A stretch of DNA of 12,228 nt. Origin: Bacillota bacterium. GTDB taxonomy: Bacteria > Bacillota > Clostridia > Lachnospirales > Lachnospiraceae. Shown one piece after another: positions 1 to 7,507 of this stretch. The notes under the pieces were generated by a model that saw nothing but the letters and a program-made list of their open reading frames with translations, was not told where the DNA came from and made no database searches. The number at the start of each line of letters is the position of its first letter. The stretch's first letter is position 1. Position numbers and translations under genes: made by a program. Location: contig JAEZKA010000075.1 in the NCBI GenBank assembly GCA_023436225.1, positions 1 to 12,228 on the forward strand. The letters run 5' to 3'.

Positions 1-1
1 G

Positions 2-64
2 CCAAATGAATATGAAAGAGAATATTGGAAGGATTTAAAGGATATGGAATTAAAAGTAGTATAA
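2..64 (+). CDS. C-terminal tail of an unidentified protein (partial, 5' end outside window)
   Basis: The second reading frame is open from the window edge and stops at TAA 62-64. It gives 20 residues, charged and aromatic (NEYEREYWKDLKDMELKVV). The codon choice looks coding, but the fragment is too short to assign to a family. No ribosome binding site or start is in the window. The gene is followed at once by insertion-sequence debris, so this end may itself be natural or created by that insertion. Confidence 0.4.
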   Translation, partial: PNEYEREYWKDLKDMELKVV

Positions 65-121
65 GGATACCCTGTGTTATTAAGAAAGTTCACGTTTAAC
101 TTGTACTTTTTCTTGACATAG

Positions 122-346
122 TACCAACTGTTTAATGCAGTAATACCGTTGGTAGCAAAGAATCCGGAGTTTCGGTCAATCCATCAGTATTACATATCCA
201 GAGATAAGAACCCATTAAAGAAAAAGCAGTCCATCATAGCCGTATGCTGTAAACTAATTCGTATATTCTATGCTATTCTGAGTAAAGGAATTGCTTATGA
301 CAGCATGAAAATGCAGGAGGATATACGTAGACCAATGGCAGCGTAG
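122..346 (+). pseudogene. IS110/IS1111-family transposase, C-terminal remnant
   Basis: After a stop at 119-121 the frame is open to TAG 344-346. It encodes about 74 residues resembling the end of IS110-family (DEDD-type) transposases: a 'NAVIPLVAKNPEFRSIHQYY' stretch, then 'DKNPLKKKQSIIAVCCKL' and 'RIFYAILSKGIAYDS'. These match the usual tail of a K-rich turn, then helix xxAVxxKLxRIxYAxL, then a KGxxYD ending. Intact members are about 330-420 residues, so the catalytic DEDD domain and most of the C-terminal domain are missing. TTG 149 could act as a start but would give only 65 residues, so this is debris, not a gene. The family assignment comes from recognising this tail pattern. Noncoding DNA directly downstream may be the rest of the element. 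Confidence 0.6.
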
Positions 347-713
347 AATAAGTATAAAGTAGAATAAGCGAGTTCTGGTAAAACGTCCGCCTTTAGCGCC
401 AGAAGGAGCAATACAAAAAAGAAAACAGATAAGAGCCGGTAGTCAGATTTTTTTCCATTAGAGCAAAGACTCAGCAATAGGAGCAGAAACGACACCCATA
501 AATGGATAGGCAGAACGAAGGAATTTAGGGCACTGACAATCAGATGATCCCGTTGGACATAGGAGGTTTGTCGCCGTAAGAGAAGTGGGGAAATGAAAGG
601 CCTTCATAGAGCAGAAGAAAAGACGTTCTATTAAGCATACCCTTTTTCTTATCAAAAGTATGAAATACGTTTTGTATCTATAAAAAACAGCTTTTATCTA
701 AAAAATGAAAAAC
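347..713. other. Noncoding stretch behind the IS110-type remnant
   Basis: No frame here looks coding on either strand; the open frames are short and low-complexity. In the IS1111 branch of the IS110 family, the longer noncoding end lies 3' of the transposase and carries the bridge RNA. This stretch sits in the right place for that, but I found no clear fold or element end. Short dyads such as CCAT-aa-ATGG (about 499-508) are the only local symmetry seen. The 3' limit of the element is unknown. Confidence 0.3.
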
Positions 714-745
714 TGCGATACCGCTAGAATTAAGGAGATATCGCA
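714..745. repeat. Inverted repeat TGCGATA / TATCGCA
   Basis: Perfect 7-bp arms at 714-720 and 739-745 are separated by 18 nt that contain AGGAG-like bases. No T-run follows, so it is a poor terminator. It could be a transcript hairpin just ahead of the coding remnant, or the edge of the degraded insertion element. Confidence 0.35.
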
Positions 746-780
746 AGATTATATGAGGAGGATGACAGAAAGATAAATAA

Positions 781-1047
781 TCCGGTAAAAGCGGTAAATA
801 CTTTGCGAATAGAAGAGTAAGAAATTATTCTGAGATTATTCCAAATGGAAACGCATATCGCAAAATTTACTGCAGTTATGAAATACATGATTATATCAGC
901 AGAGAAACATACATCGAGCACAAAGCTCATTATGAATCAGATCTTAAAGCTTATCAGAATGGCGGGTTGAGATATAACCTATCCGATGAGAAGTATAGTC
1001 AATGGTATAGTGATGAGTCGTGGAAAAGATTTTACTTTAGTAAATAG
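781..1047 (+). pseudogene. Unidentified coding remnant without a start codon
   Basis: Between the stop at 778-780 and TAG 1045-1047 one frame is open for 88 codons. Its composition is strongly protein-like, for example 'NGNAYRKIYCSYEIHDYIS' and the tail 'YSQWYSDESWKRFYFSK'. There is no ATG, GTG or TTG with a ribosome binding site near its 5' end; the only in-frame TTG is about 27 codons before the end. ATG codons at about 753 and 762 are in other frames and stop quickly. The simplest reading is the C-terminal part of a gene whose front was lost or frameshifted. I do not recognise the family. A true small gene with an unusual start cannot be excluded. Confidence 0.4.
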
Positions 1048-1053
1048 CTTTAA

Positions 1054-1072
1054 CAGCTGCATAATGCGGCTG
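1054..1072 (+). repeat. Stem-loop between the coding remnant and the tRNA-like gene
   Basis: CAGCTGCA and TGCGGCTG form 8 bp (one T.G wobble) around a TAA loop. It starts six bases after the stop of the upstream remnant and ends a few bases before the tRNA-like sequence. The DNA after it (ACTTAAGG) lacks a T-run, so it is not a standard intrinsic terminator. Confidence 0.35.
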
Positions 1073-1076
1073 ACTT

Positions 1077-1149
1077 AAGGGCGTAGTTCAGCTGGTAGAA
1101 TGACGGTCTCCAAAACCGCAGGTCGGGGGTTCAACACGCCTCAGTTCTA
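1077..1149 (+). tRNA. Degenerate tRNA-Trp(CCA), probably a pseudo-tRNA
   Basis: The body is a clear tryptophan tRNA: T8-A9, D arm GTTC/GAAT with an AGCTGGTA loop, and anticodon arm with loop CTCCAAA placing CCA at 1110-1112. The T-stem 5' strand is GGGGG with a TTCAACA loop. The 3' side is damaged. The T stem has a G-G mismatch (GGGGG against CGCCT). The acceptor strands AAGGGCG and CAGTTCT give only two Watson-Crick pairs and two G.T wobbles, with three mismatches. The first anticodon-stem pair is A-C. No CCA follows. It would replace or duplicate a normal tRNA-Trp elsewhere, and is unlikely to be charged and used. tRNA genes are common integration sites, which may explain the debris around it. 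Confidence 0.6.
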
Positions 1150-1177
1150 CTCGAATTATTCAATTCTAGTAATATTT

Positions 1178-1222
1178 AAAGCGCTTAAATGCCTTGATTT
1201 CAAGGGTTTGAGCGCTTTTATT
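1178..1222 (+). terminator. Intrinsic terminator after the tRNA-like gene
   Basis: A long hairpin: 12 bp from AAAGCGCTTAAA (one T.G pair) with TTTGAGCGCTTT, a small asymmetric bulge, then CCTTG/CAAGG around an ATTT loop. It is followed by TTTTATTGCTT. Size and placement fit a Rho-independent terminator for the tRNA transcript. Confidence 0.65.
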
Positions 1223-1540
1223 GCTTATAAATAACATTCAAAACACCATTTTAAAGTCGAAATAGAAATCATATGCCGATAGGTTTTAAATTCACTTACA
1301 TAAAGTACATGTCATTTAACATATAAAGGAATATAAAAGGAACATATTCCATATAATTCATGATTATTACATTAAGTATAATTATAATTATATTTATATT
1401 TATACACCTAACTGGATCGATGATGAATCAGGATTCATAAATATATAGGAATAATGCGAAAACACGGAATCATCTTTGTTAAAAATCGATGAAAGCTTAT
1501 TGCTTTTTATAACTACAGTAGAGGAGATGAAGCGAATACT
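1223..1540. promoter_or_regulatory. AT-rich upstream region of the surface-protein gene
   Basis: About 320 bp without a gene. It is very AT-rich, especially 1370-1405, and presumably carries the promoter of the downstream gene, although I could not pick a convincing -35/-10 pair. It contains a perfect dyad at 1423-1438 (listed separately) and a near-palindrome GGAACATATTCC at about 1339-1350. A purine-rich GAGGAG at 1521-1526 precedes the start codon by 14 nt, a long spacing. Confidence 0.35.
1423..1438. promoter_or_regulatory. Perfect dyad ATGAATC-AG-GATTCAT (candidate operator)
   Basis: Two 7-bp arms with a 2-bp centre, about 100 bp upstream of the start of the transglutaminase/LRR gene and inside its probable promoter region. 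Its size and symmetry suit a dimeric regulator site. It occurs once, with no T-run, so a terminator role is unlikely. No regulator gene is present to pair with it. Confidence 0.3.
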
Positions 1541-3343
1541 ATGGTTAGAAGAATGAGAAATAGGTATGTAATTATTTTTATACTCTTCATTTTTATATCT
1601 GTGATCACACAACCTTTAGTGGTCCAGGCAGCTTCAAAAACGATTGCGCATGAGATCGTTTCCTCTGTTACTGATAAAGGCATGACGACTGTTGAGAAAT
1701 TAACGGCAATTCATGATGCTCTCATCTATAGAACAAGTTATGGATATAATGACAAGTATTCTGAAACTAGAGGTCAGGATGTTCTAAAGTATGGAATTGG
1801 TATCTGCGAAGGCTATGCGAATGCCTTCCAGCTTTTATGTAATGAAGCAGGAATTACTTGTGATATTGTGATTGGAATAGCCAAAGGGCAACCTCATGCA
1901 TGGAATAAAGTTAAATTAAGTGATGGTTGGTATAATGTAGATTGTACATGGGACGATCCAGTATTAAGTGACACCTATAAAGATGCATATTGTGAGCGAT
2001 ATGATTATTTTCTAATTAGTACAAAACTGCTTAAGTATGATCACGTTTGGAATAATGCAAGGTACGAGAAAAAGGAAGGAAAAAAGTATCTATATTATGG
2101 ACAGTATGAGCTAGAGCAGGGCATACCTGTTGCAGTGAAAGTTCGAGCATTTACTGGTGATAATTTTAGAGCAGCACTGAAAGAAATATCGATTCCTTCA
2201 AGTGTTAAGATTATTAAATCAACAGCTTTTGGTGACTGTGTTGCTTTAAGTGAGATTAAACTTCCAAAGAAGCTTGAGAAGATTGCATTTGGAGTTTTTT
2301 TAGGATGTAAAAAACTAATGGAGCTTGATATTCCGGATTCAGTAACAGACATAGAGCAATCAGCTTTCGAAGAAACGCCCTGGTTGAAAAGACACAAGGA
2401 TGAATTTGTAATCGTTGGAGATGGTGTGTTAATAGAAACTAATTTAAGAAATTATACAGATGTGGTGATTCCAAATGGCGTAAAGATTATTGGGAGTGTA
2501 TTTCATAATCGAGAAGATATTTTGCAGGTAGAAATACCCTCTAGTGTAACCGCAATTAGTAGTGATGCATTTTCTTTCTCATCGCTTCAAAAGATAATAA
2601 TACCAAACTCAGTGAAAAAAATTGGAGAGAATGCATTCTATGGATGTCACGACCTTAGTGAAGTAACGCTTCCTGATCAGTTAGATTACATTGGAAATCA
2701 TGCATTTGGCGAATGTTATGGAATAGATTATCCTATGATTTCAGATTATATCGATAAATATCCGAAGGCATTTGATGAAGTATACTTAACTAATGCTACT
2801 GAGGACTTTTTGATTAATCAGGAATCAACATTAATTACTTATCTTGGTGAGAGTGATGAGGTAACGATACCTGATACGGTTACTTACATTGGATGCGGTG
2901 CCTTTTCGGGTAATGATATTATAAGAAAAATTACCATTCCGGCATCAGTAAAAAAAATAGATGAGGAGGCATTCTGTTATTGCTCAAACTTGGAAACTGC
3001 ACTAATTGAATACGGTGTCCAGGAGATTGGTGATTATGCCTTCGGCTTTACTGATATTAAGAAAGTAATTATTCCTAGAAGTGTTAAAAGAGTTGGGAAC
3101 GGGGCTTTTAAAGGTGCTCATATTACTTCAGTAGTAATAGAAAACGGTACTGTAGAAATAGGAGATGATGCTTTTCAATACACTCCTCTAAAGAAGATCG
3201 TTTTACCAGCAAGCATTAAAAGCATTGGGGACAAAGCTTTGTTTAGTGAGTGGGAGCCAAGAAAAGTTGTTGTGGAATGTAAAAAGAATACCTATGCGTA
3301 TTCTTATGCTTATAGATATAACCTCAAAATGAAGATTCAGTGA
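1541..3343 (+). CDS. Secreted transglutaminase-like protein with BspA-type leucine-rich repeats
   Basis: This is a 600-residue exported protein. Residues 1-30 are a signal peptide (basic MVRRMRNR, hydrophobic core, likely cut after VQA). Residues about 35-190 form a transglutaminase/protease-like domain with the full triad: Cys89 in GIGICEGYA, His119 in PHAWNKV and Asp134 in NVDCTWDDP. From about 215 to the end are BspA-like LRR_5 repeats of the form IPxSVxxIGxxAFxxCxxL. They run as three blocks, with hinge units near 286-320 (DEFVIVGDGVLI) and 422-452. The family is known for surface exposure and adhesion or matrix binding; the actual ligand and reaction here are inferred only. No LPxTG, SLH or cell-wall repeat is seen, so it may be released or held by partners. 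The start is ATG 1541; ATG 1553 is an alternative and would keep the signal peptide. It is the first gene of a run of four exported proteins. Confidence 0.85.
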   Translation: MVRRMRNRYVIIFILFIFISVITQPLVVQAASKTIAHEIVSSVTDKGMTTVEKLTAIHDALIYRTSYGYNDKYSETRGQDVLKYGIGICEGYANAFQLLCNEAGITCDIVIGIAKGQPHAWNKVKLSDGWYNVDCTWDDPVLSDTYKDAYCERYDYFLISTKLLKYDHVWNNARYEKKEGKKYLYYGQYELEQGIPVAVKVRAFTGDNFRAALKEISIPSSVKIIKSTAFGDCVALSEIKLPKKLEKIAFGVFLGCKKLMELDIPDSVTDIEQSAFEETPWLKRHKDEFVIVGDGVLIETNLRNYTDVVIPNGVKIIGSVFHNREDILQVEIPSSVTAISSDAFSFSSLQKIIIPNSVKKIGENAFYGCHDLSEVTLPDQLDYIGNHAFGECYGIDYPMISDYIDKYPKAFDEVYLTNATEDFLINQESTLITYLGESDEVTIPDTVTYIGCGAFSGNDIIRKITIPASVKKIDEEAFCYCSNLETALIEYGVQEIGDYAFGFTDIKKVIIPRSVKRVGNGAFKGAHITSVVIENGTVEIGDDAFQYTPLKKIVLPASIKSIGDKALFSEWEPRKVVVECKKNTYAYSYAYRYNLKMKIQ

Positions 3344-3533
3344 TCTTGAAAAACTACCCGTTATGTAAGATTAATATGAATAGCTGATGATTTTCAAGAG
3401 AATAACTCACCTGAAATTAAAAACTGAAGTGTCAAGTGAAACAGAATATATTGTAATTGTTAATTACATTGGGTGTAGTAGTGTTGGTTTGGTAAATCAA
3501 TACAGATTAATTAATACTGGAGGAGGTATTAGA
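3344..3533. other. Gap between surface-protein gene and zinc-ribbon gene
   Basis: About 190 bp. An upstream in-frame ATG at 3387 would add 49 residues to the next protein, but those residues lack any domain and the good ribosome binding site lies at 3521. A TTGAAA at 3346-3351 could be a -35 element, with no firm -10. I see no terminator after the upstream gene, so read-through is possible. Confidence 0.25.
3521..3526 (+). promoter_or_regulatory. Ribosome binding site AGGAGG fixing the start at 3534
   Basis: A full AGGAGG sits 7 nt before ATG 3534. That start places the CxxC zinc ribbon at residue 5, typical for this type of protein. The longer frame from 3387 has no comparable site. Confidence 0.75.
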
Positions 3534-4298
3534 ATGGCTTTATTTTGTGCTAAATGCGGAAAGAAATTAAGTGATGGACCAATTTATTGTTATGCATGCG
3601 TTAACAAAGCTGAGGAGTATGAAAGGGTAAATGGAAAACCACTCATTAACCCCCAATTTATCAACCAAGACTCTGTTTGCGGTTGCTGCGGAACAAATCT
3701 TGATTTGACGGCTATTTATTGTTCAACATGTGTGCCGGGAAGCCAAGAGATCCCAGTAGAAGCTGTCAAGGTTAATGCCGGTAACAATGAACAGAATCAG
3801 ACTCCAAATCAAGAAGGAGCTGTCGAGCCCGAAAAACGTGACGTAATGTTTTATGCCAAATGGATACTTTTAGCGGGTTTAATTGTTTTTATTTACATAT
3901 TCTTGACAAATTCAACTCCTGAAAAAACGGTGCAGAAATTTGTAAAGGCTTACAATAACAATAATGCAGAAGATATGTTAAGCTGCATGGATCCCGGTAC
4001 TCAGCAATATTTCACAGGTATATTAAGTTTGTTAGCTGGAACAAATGGGTATGATGTATTTGGTATGTTTGAAGAAGTAATAGGACATTTCTCTGATTAT
4101 AGCGGTTCACTCGAACCGGCAGTGGACCATATAGAGGTAATCGATGTTAAATATGACACAGATAGTCATGCTATTGTGCATGTTAAATGGTCGTATTCTG
4201 CTGGAGATGGTTCATTTTATGAGGAGGATTATATTGATATGATAAAAATCGAGAATAAATGGTATATAACGCTTTTTCAAGACCTGTACGGTATTTAA
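3534..4298 (+). CDS. Double zinc-ribbon single-pass membrane protein with an extracellular NTF2/DUF4878-like domain
   Basis: This is a 254-residue protein. Two zinc ribbons open it: Cys5-x2-Cys8-x10-Cys19-x2-Cys22 and Cys49-x2-Cys52-x10-Cys63-x2-Cys66. A polar Asn/Gln-rich linker (about 70-103) follows, then one transmembrane helix (about 106-124, YAKWILLAGLIVFIYIFL). The rest, from 'STPEKTVQKFVKAYNNNNAED' on, looks like the small cone-shaped domain found outside the membrane in many clostridial zinc-ribbon proteins (DUF4878/NTF2-like). The expected topology is ribbons inside and the C-terminal domain outside. Function is unknown; a sensing or scaffolding role is inference. About 100 bp separate it from the lipoprotein gene downstream, with no clear terminator, so co-transcription is possible. 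Confidence 0.75.
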   Translation: MALFCAKCGKKLSDGPIYCYACVNKAEEYERVNGKPLINPQFINQDSVCGCCGTNLDLTAIYCSTCVPGSQEIPVEAVKVNAGNNEQNQTPNQEGAVEPEKRDVMFYAKWILLAGLIVFIYIFLTNSTPEKTVQKFVKAYNNNNAEDMLSCMDPGTQQYFTGILSLLAGTNGYDVFGMFEEVIGHFSDYSGSLEPAVDHIEVIDVKYDTDSHAIVHVKWSYSAGDGSFYEEDYIDMIKIENKWYITLFQDLYGI

Positions 4299-4401
4299 TA
4301 ATAACATTTGATATATTAGCTTTTCAGATAAGTATATATCTATACCTATTCATATGATTTATTGAAAAAGTAGTTAAGAATTACATTAAAGGTGGGATAT
4401 T

Positions 4402-5505
4402 ATGAAAAAAATATATATTTTAGTTGTCATGGCGGTTGTTTGTTGTTTGTTCTTGGCGTGCTCAAATAAAGCGCAAGAGACCTATAAAGAAAAGGAGGTT
4501 AATAACTTATCCTCTGATCAAAATTCTGTAGTACAAAATAATGCCGATGAAGTTAGTGATGAAATGAAGGCTTTTGGAATACTTGGAAATTCACAATACA
4601 ATATGCAAACACTGGGAATTTGCTGTTATGATGAAAAAAAATGTTATATTGCGAATTTAGATGGCATTTACCAATTAGACTACTCATCAGATTCAGCTAA
4701 GATAATAATACCTGGAACATGTTATGATATATGCTCTATTGGAAATTGGCTAGTTTATATCAAATCACTTTACCATTCTGCTGATAATGGTAGCTATTTA
4801 TGCTTGTATAATAAAAGCACATGCGTGGAAACGGCACTTTTTGAGTTCACAAAAAATAACAATGCGAAATTATTGAATACGGTTAACACAAAAATATATT
4901 ATTGCATTAACAACGGAAATGGAAATGAAACATACTCTTATGATATTCTATCAGGAGAAAACGAATTTGTCTGCCCGGAAGGCAAATTGGTGACAGAAAC
5001 GGGAATTTACTATATAAAAGATCAAAAATCTCTTACATTTAGACCATTTAATTTTGAATCAGAAGAAACGATTGCCTCTGGTGAATATAAACCATTATTT
5101 ACTTTGAATAATGAACTATATTTAATCGCTTCAGATATCTTATATAAAATTAATTTAGATACAAAAGAAATGGAAACATTATTAGATAATCGGAGGGTTA
5201 GTTCGGTTACCCCGATTAGAAATGGTTTTGCTGTATTGTTTGATTTTACATCCCTTTATTTATACGATAACCAATTCAATGATTTTCAGAAGATAATTGA
5301 AGTCGAAGATGGTGACAAAATTATAGGAACGCCTTTTCCGCAAATAGCCAACGGTGATATATACTTTACATTTTGGCCAGGGTTAAGGATATATAAACTT
5401 GAAGAGGGATTAACGTCATATAAAGAATTATCGAGGAACGATACAATTGATAACTTTACTACGAATATCGAACCACCAATTGATTCTGAACAAAAAACTG
5501 ATTAA
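4402..5505 (+). CDS. Lipoprotein with propeller-like (DUF5050-type) repeats
   Basis: This is a 367-residue protein. It starts at ATG 4402 behind AAAGGTGGG. Residues 1-20 (MKKIYILV...CLFLAC) are a lipoprotein signal with Cys20 as the likely lipidated residue; Phe at -3 is less usual for a lipobox. A short charged linker follows. From about residue 60 there are repeated beta-strand units such as 'KKCYIANLDGIYQLDY', 'YDICSIGNWLVYI', 'NELYLIASDILYKINL' and 'GDIYFTFWPGLRIYKL', resembling DUF5050 or beta-propeller blades. Such proteins usually bind ligands or partners at the cell surface. There is no catalytic motif. The next gene starts 24 bp after the stop, so the two are very likely one operon. 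Family name is a pattern judgement. Confidence 0.7.
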   Translation: MKKIYILVVMAVVCCLFLACSNKAQETYKEKEVNNLSSDQNSVVQNNADEVSDEMKAFGILGNSQYNMQTLGICCYDEKKCYIANLDGIYQLDYSSDSAKIIIPGTCYDICSIGNWLVYIKSLYHSADNGSYLCLYNKSTCVETALFEFTKNNNAKLLNTVNTKIYYCINNGNGNETYSYDILSGENEFVCPEGKLVTETGIYYIKDQKSLTFRPFNFESEETIASGEYKPLFTLNNELYLIASDILYKINLDTKEMETLLDNRRVSSVTPIRNGFAVLFDFTSLYLYDNQFNDFQKIIEVEDGDKIIGTPFPQIANGDIYFTFWPGLRIYKLEEGLTSYKELSRNDTIDNFTTNIEPPIDSEQKTD

Positions 5506-5529
5506 TAAAATCGGAAAAGGAGAAATGAT

Positions 5530-7299
5530 ATGAAAAAAATTATTTCAGCAGCATTTATCATTCTGAGTATATTGATACCGGCCGTAACTCAGGCAGAGAC
5601 GACTTACTCAGATTGGAGTGTTTGGCAGACCGCACCTATATCGGCTTCCGATACAATTGAAGTGCAGACAAGAAGTGTCGATGTTATGGGAAGTAAAACC
5701 CAATATTCATATGACTATTGGAGATATTACAACAATTCTGCTGGCCGATATTTTTATAAGGGTAATGGAAATCTAGGCGGAACCTATTACAGTGTAACCT
5801 TGGATTATAAAATGATATTTTTTAAGAGCACCAGTGACGGAAACTCTTATTGGCAGGGTAGCGGTAAATACATAAATTTTTCAAACGAGCTATGGTTTAA
5901 CGAAAAAGAAGTGCAGACTCCGGTTGTGACTGGTCAGCAGACAGAATACAGATATCGGACTGTCTTTTCTTCTAATTCCACAATCGCACCAACGCCTTTA
6001 ATTACCCAAGCTCCTGTTATAACTCAAGCACCAGTAGTTCCAATAGCCGGGAATCCTGGAGAGATAGCGGATTTATCCAGTTCTAAGAGTGAATACTATG
6101 AAGACGAAGATATCACTATTTACTGGTCGCCAGCTGCGAATACATATGAATATGGATTAACTGTAAGGGAGTATCCTTATACCGGCGATACAACCATCAG
6201 GTATAATCAGAGGCATACTGGTAATAATGCATTTGTTGGCAAACTTCCTGCAGGTAATTATCGTTTTGCGATGAGAGCTTACAATTCAAACGGGAAGGCC
6301 GGGCCGGTCAGTACATTTATCTATTTCTCGGTTATAAAGAGACCGGTACCAACATTAAACACAGATAAACAAGTATACCTGAGTGGGGAATTCATAAATA
6401 CCTCATGGATACCGGTTACTAATGCAGATAAGTATATGCTTCATGTAAGTAACGGTAAGATAGACCTTGTTAATACACCTTTATTAGCAACAGAAACAAC
6501 GTCCAAGTTTAAAATTGTTGACGCCGGGCAATATAAAGTATGGGTGACCGCGGAACGAAACGGTAGTACAATTTATACATTTGATGCAGTTAACACAATA
6601 GTTAAATCTGTGATGATTGAACAGGAAATAATTGATATCAAGAAGGGATATAACTCTTCTGTAACACTTCAATTCATAAATGATTTTATAGATCTTAAAA
6701 AGGTTACATATAAGAGTAGTGATCAAAACATTGCAACCGTTGATGCCAAAGGAAGTGTTATAGGGAAGAATGTTGGACAAGTGATTATATCGGTAATGTA
6801 TAATGACAAGGAAATGGACACATGTAACATTAATGTCTTTGATTTTGTCGAAAGAACAAAAAATCCTAATAAAGACAATCAAAATGAGAAGAAATATTAC
6901 TTTTCGAATGAGAACCCGTACACGAGAGCTGGATATGGGATGCCAAACTGTACCACATATGTCTGGGGAAGGCTATATGAGATACATGGAAAGAATTTGC
7001 TTCCGGCTAAATTTGTCGGTAACGCATTTACTTTCTGGGATTATAACTGGGATAGAACAAACCTGAATTACATTTATTTTAAGGCTTCAACAACAGAACC
7101 TAGACTTGGTGCAATCGCTGTATGGGGAGTAAATAATGGAAGCAAATATAAACGTGGACATGTTGCAATTGTTGAAAAAATTGAAAATGGAGTAATATGG
7201 ATCTCAGAATCAAATTATGGAGGGACATTTAATTATAAAAAGTTCTCAGTAGGTAAAGATTTTAAAGGCTTTATTTACGTGGATAAACCGATTAACTAA
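5530..7299 (+). CDS. Secreted multidomain protein with C-terminal CHAP amidase/endopeptidase domain
   Basis: This is a 589-residue protein. The start is set by AAAGGAG just upstream. Residues 1-22 are a signal peptide (cut near TQA-ET). Residues about 26-148 are Trp/Tyr-rich and open with 'YSDWSVWQTAPISASDT', a domain I have no firm name for. A Pro/Thr/Gln linker follows (150-175, ITQAPVITQAPVV). Two fibronectin-III-like beta domains come next (about 176-268 and 272-358), then a bacterial Ig-like BIG_2 domain (about 360-437, with 'SSDQNIATVDAKGSVIGKN'). The CHAP domain spans about 458-589, with Cys474 in PNCTTYVWG, His544 in RGHVAIVE and Glu560/Asn562 in ISESNYGG. CHAP domains cleave peptidoglycan (amidase or endopeptidase), so a wall-remodelling or lytic enzyme is likely; the target bond is not known. 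It is the last gene of the surface cluster, and no holin, SH3 or LysM module is seen. Confidence 0.85.
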   Translation: MKKIISAAFIILSILIPAVTQAETTYSDWSVWQTAPISASDTIEVQTRSVDVMGSKTQYSYDYWRYYNNSAGRYFYKGNGNLGGTYYSVTLDYKMIFFKSTSDGNSYWQGSGKYINFSNELWFNEKEVQTPVVTGQQTEYRYRTVFSSNSTIAPTPLITQAPVITQAPVVPIAGNPGEIADLSSSKSEYYEDEDITIYWSPAANTYEYGLTVREYPYTGDTTIRYNQRHTGNNAFVGKLPAGNYRFAMRAYNSNGKAGPVSTFIYFSVIKRPVPTLNTDKQVYLSGEFINTSWIPVTNADKYMLHVSNGKIDLVNTPLLATETTSKFKIVDAGQYKVWVTAERNGSTIYTFDAVNTIVKSVMIEQEIIDIKKGYNSSVTLQFINDFIDLKKVTYKSSDQNIATVDAKGSVIGKNVGQVIISVMYNDKEMDTCNINVFDFVERTKNPNKDNQNEKKYYFSNENPYTRAGYGMPNCTTYVWGRLYEIHGKNLLPAKFVGNAFTFWDYNWDRTNLNYIYFKASTTEPRLGAIAVWGVNNGSKYKRGHVAIVEKIENGVIWISESNYGGTFNYKKFSVGKDFKGFIYVDKPIN

Positions 7300-7507
7300 A
7301 ATGTATGAGATAAAAAATCAGTTAATGTACAGGAATTGATAATGAAAGAGATTATAATATATGGCATTATATGCAGATGATGCCGATGGCACTCGCATAC
7401 CAGAAGGTTTATATGAAAGATTGATTTTTAGACCTATGCCGGAATAAGCCGGGTAATATATCAGTAATCAACCTAACATTATTCTAATTATTAGGAGGCA
7501 GTAAGAT
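7300..7507. other. Gap between CHAP gene and IS21 remnant
   Basis: About 210 bp. No convincing terminator follows the CHAP gene; ATTAACT/AGTTAAT arms flank 7299 but enclose a long AT loop. A 28-codon frame at 7361-7447 (MALYADDADGTRIPEG...) looks somewhat protein-like but lacks a good ribosome binding site, and I cannot assign it. A strong AGGAGG is present at 7493-7498, serving the frame that starts at 7508. Confidence 0.25.

Noticed and set aside
113..146. TTGACA at 113-118 as a promoter -35 box
   Set aside because: No -10 sequence at 16-18 bp; the nearest TAATAC is about 22 bp away and the region is insertion-element debris.
295..655. Two 65-66-codon - strand frames with hydrophobic or Cys-rich products
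   Set aside because: No ribosome binding site and biased low-complexity translations over insertion-element debris; judged chance frames.
2095..2397. 100-codon open frame on the - strand
   Set aside because: Lies wholly inside the transglutaminase/LRR gene and has no ribosome binding site or domain; it is an antisense shadow of the repeats.
6484..6882. 132-codon open frame on the - strand
   Set aside because: Antisense to the CHAP-protein gene, rich in Cys/Ile/Asn with no recognisable domain; the + strand gene is certain.
7361..7447. 28-codon frame MALYADDADGTRIPEG...
   Set aside because: Lacks a ribosome binding site and any recognisable motif; too short to support as a gene.
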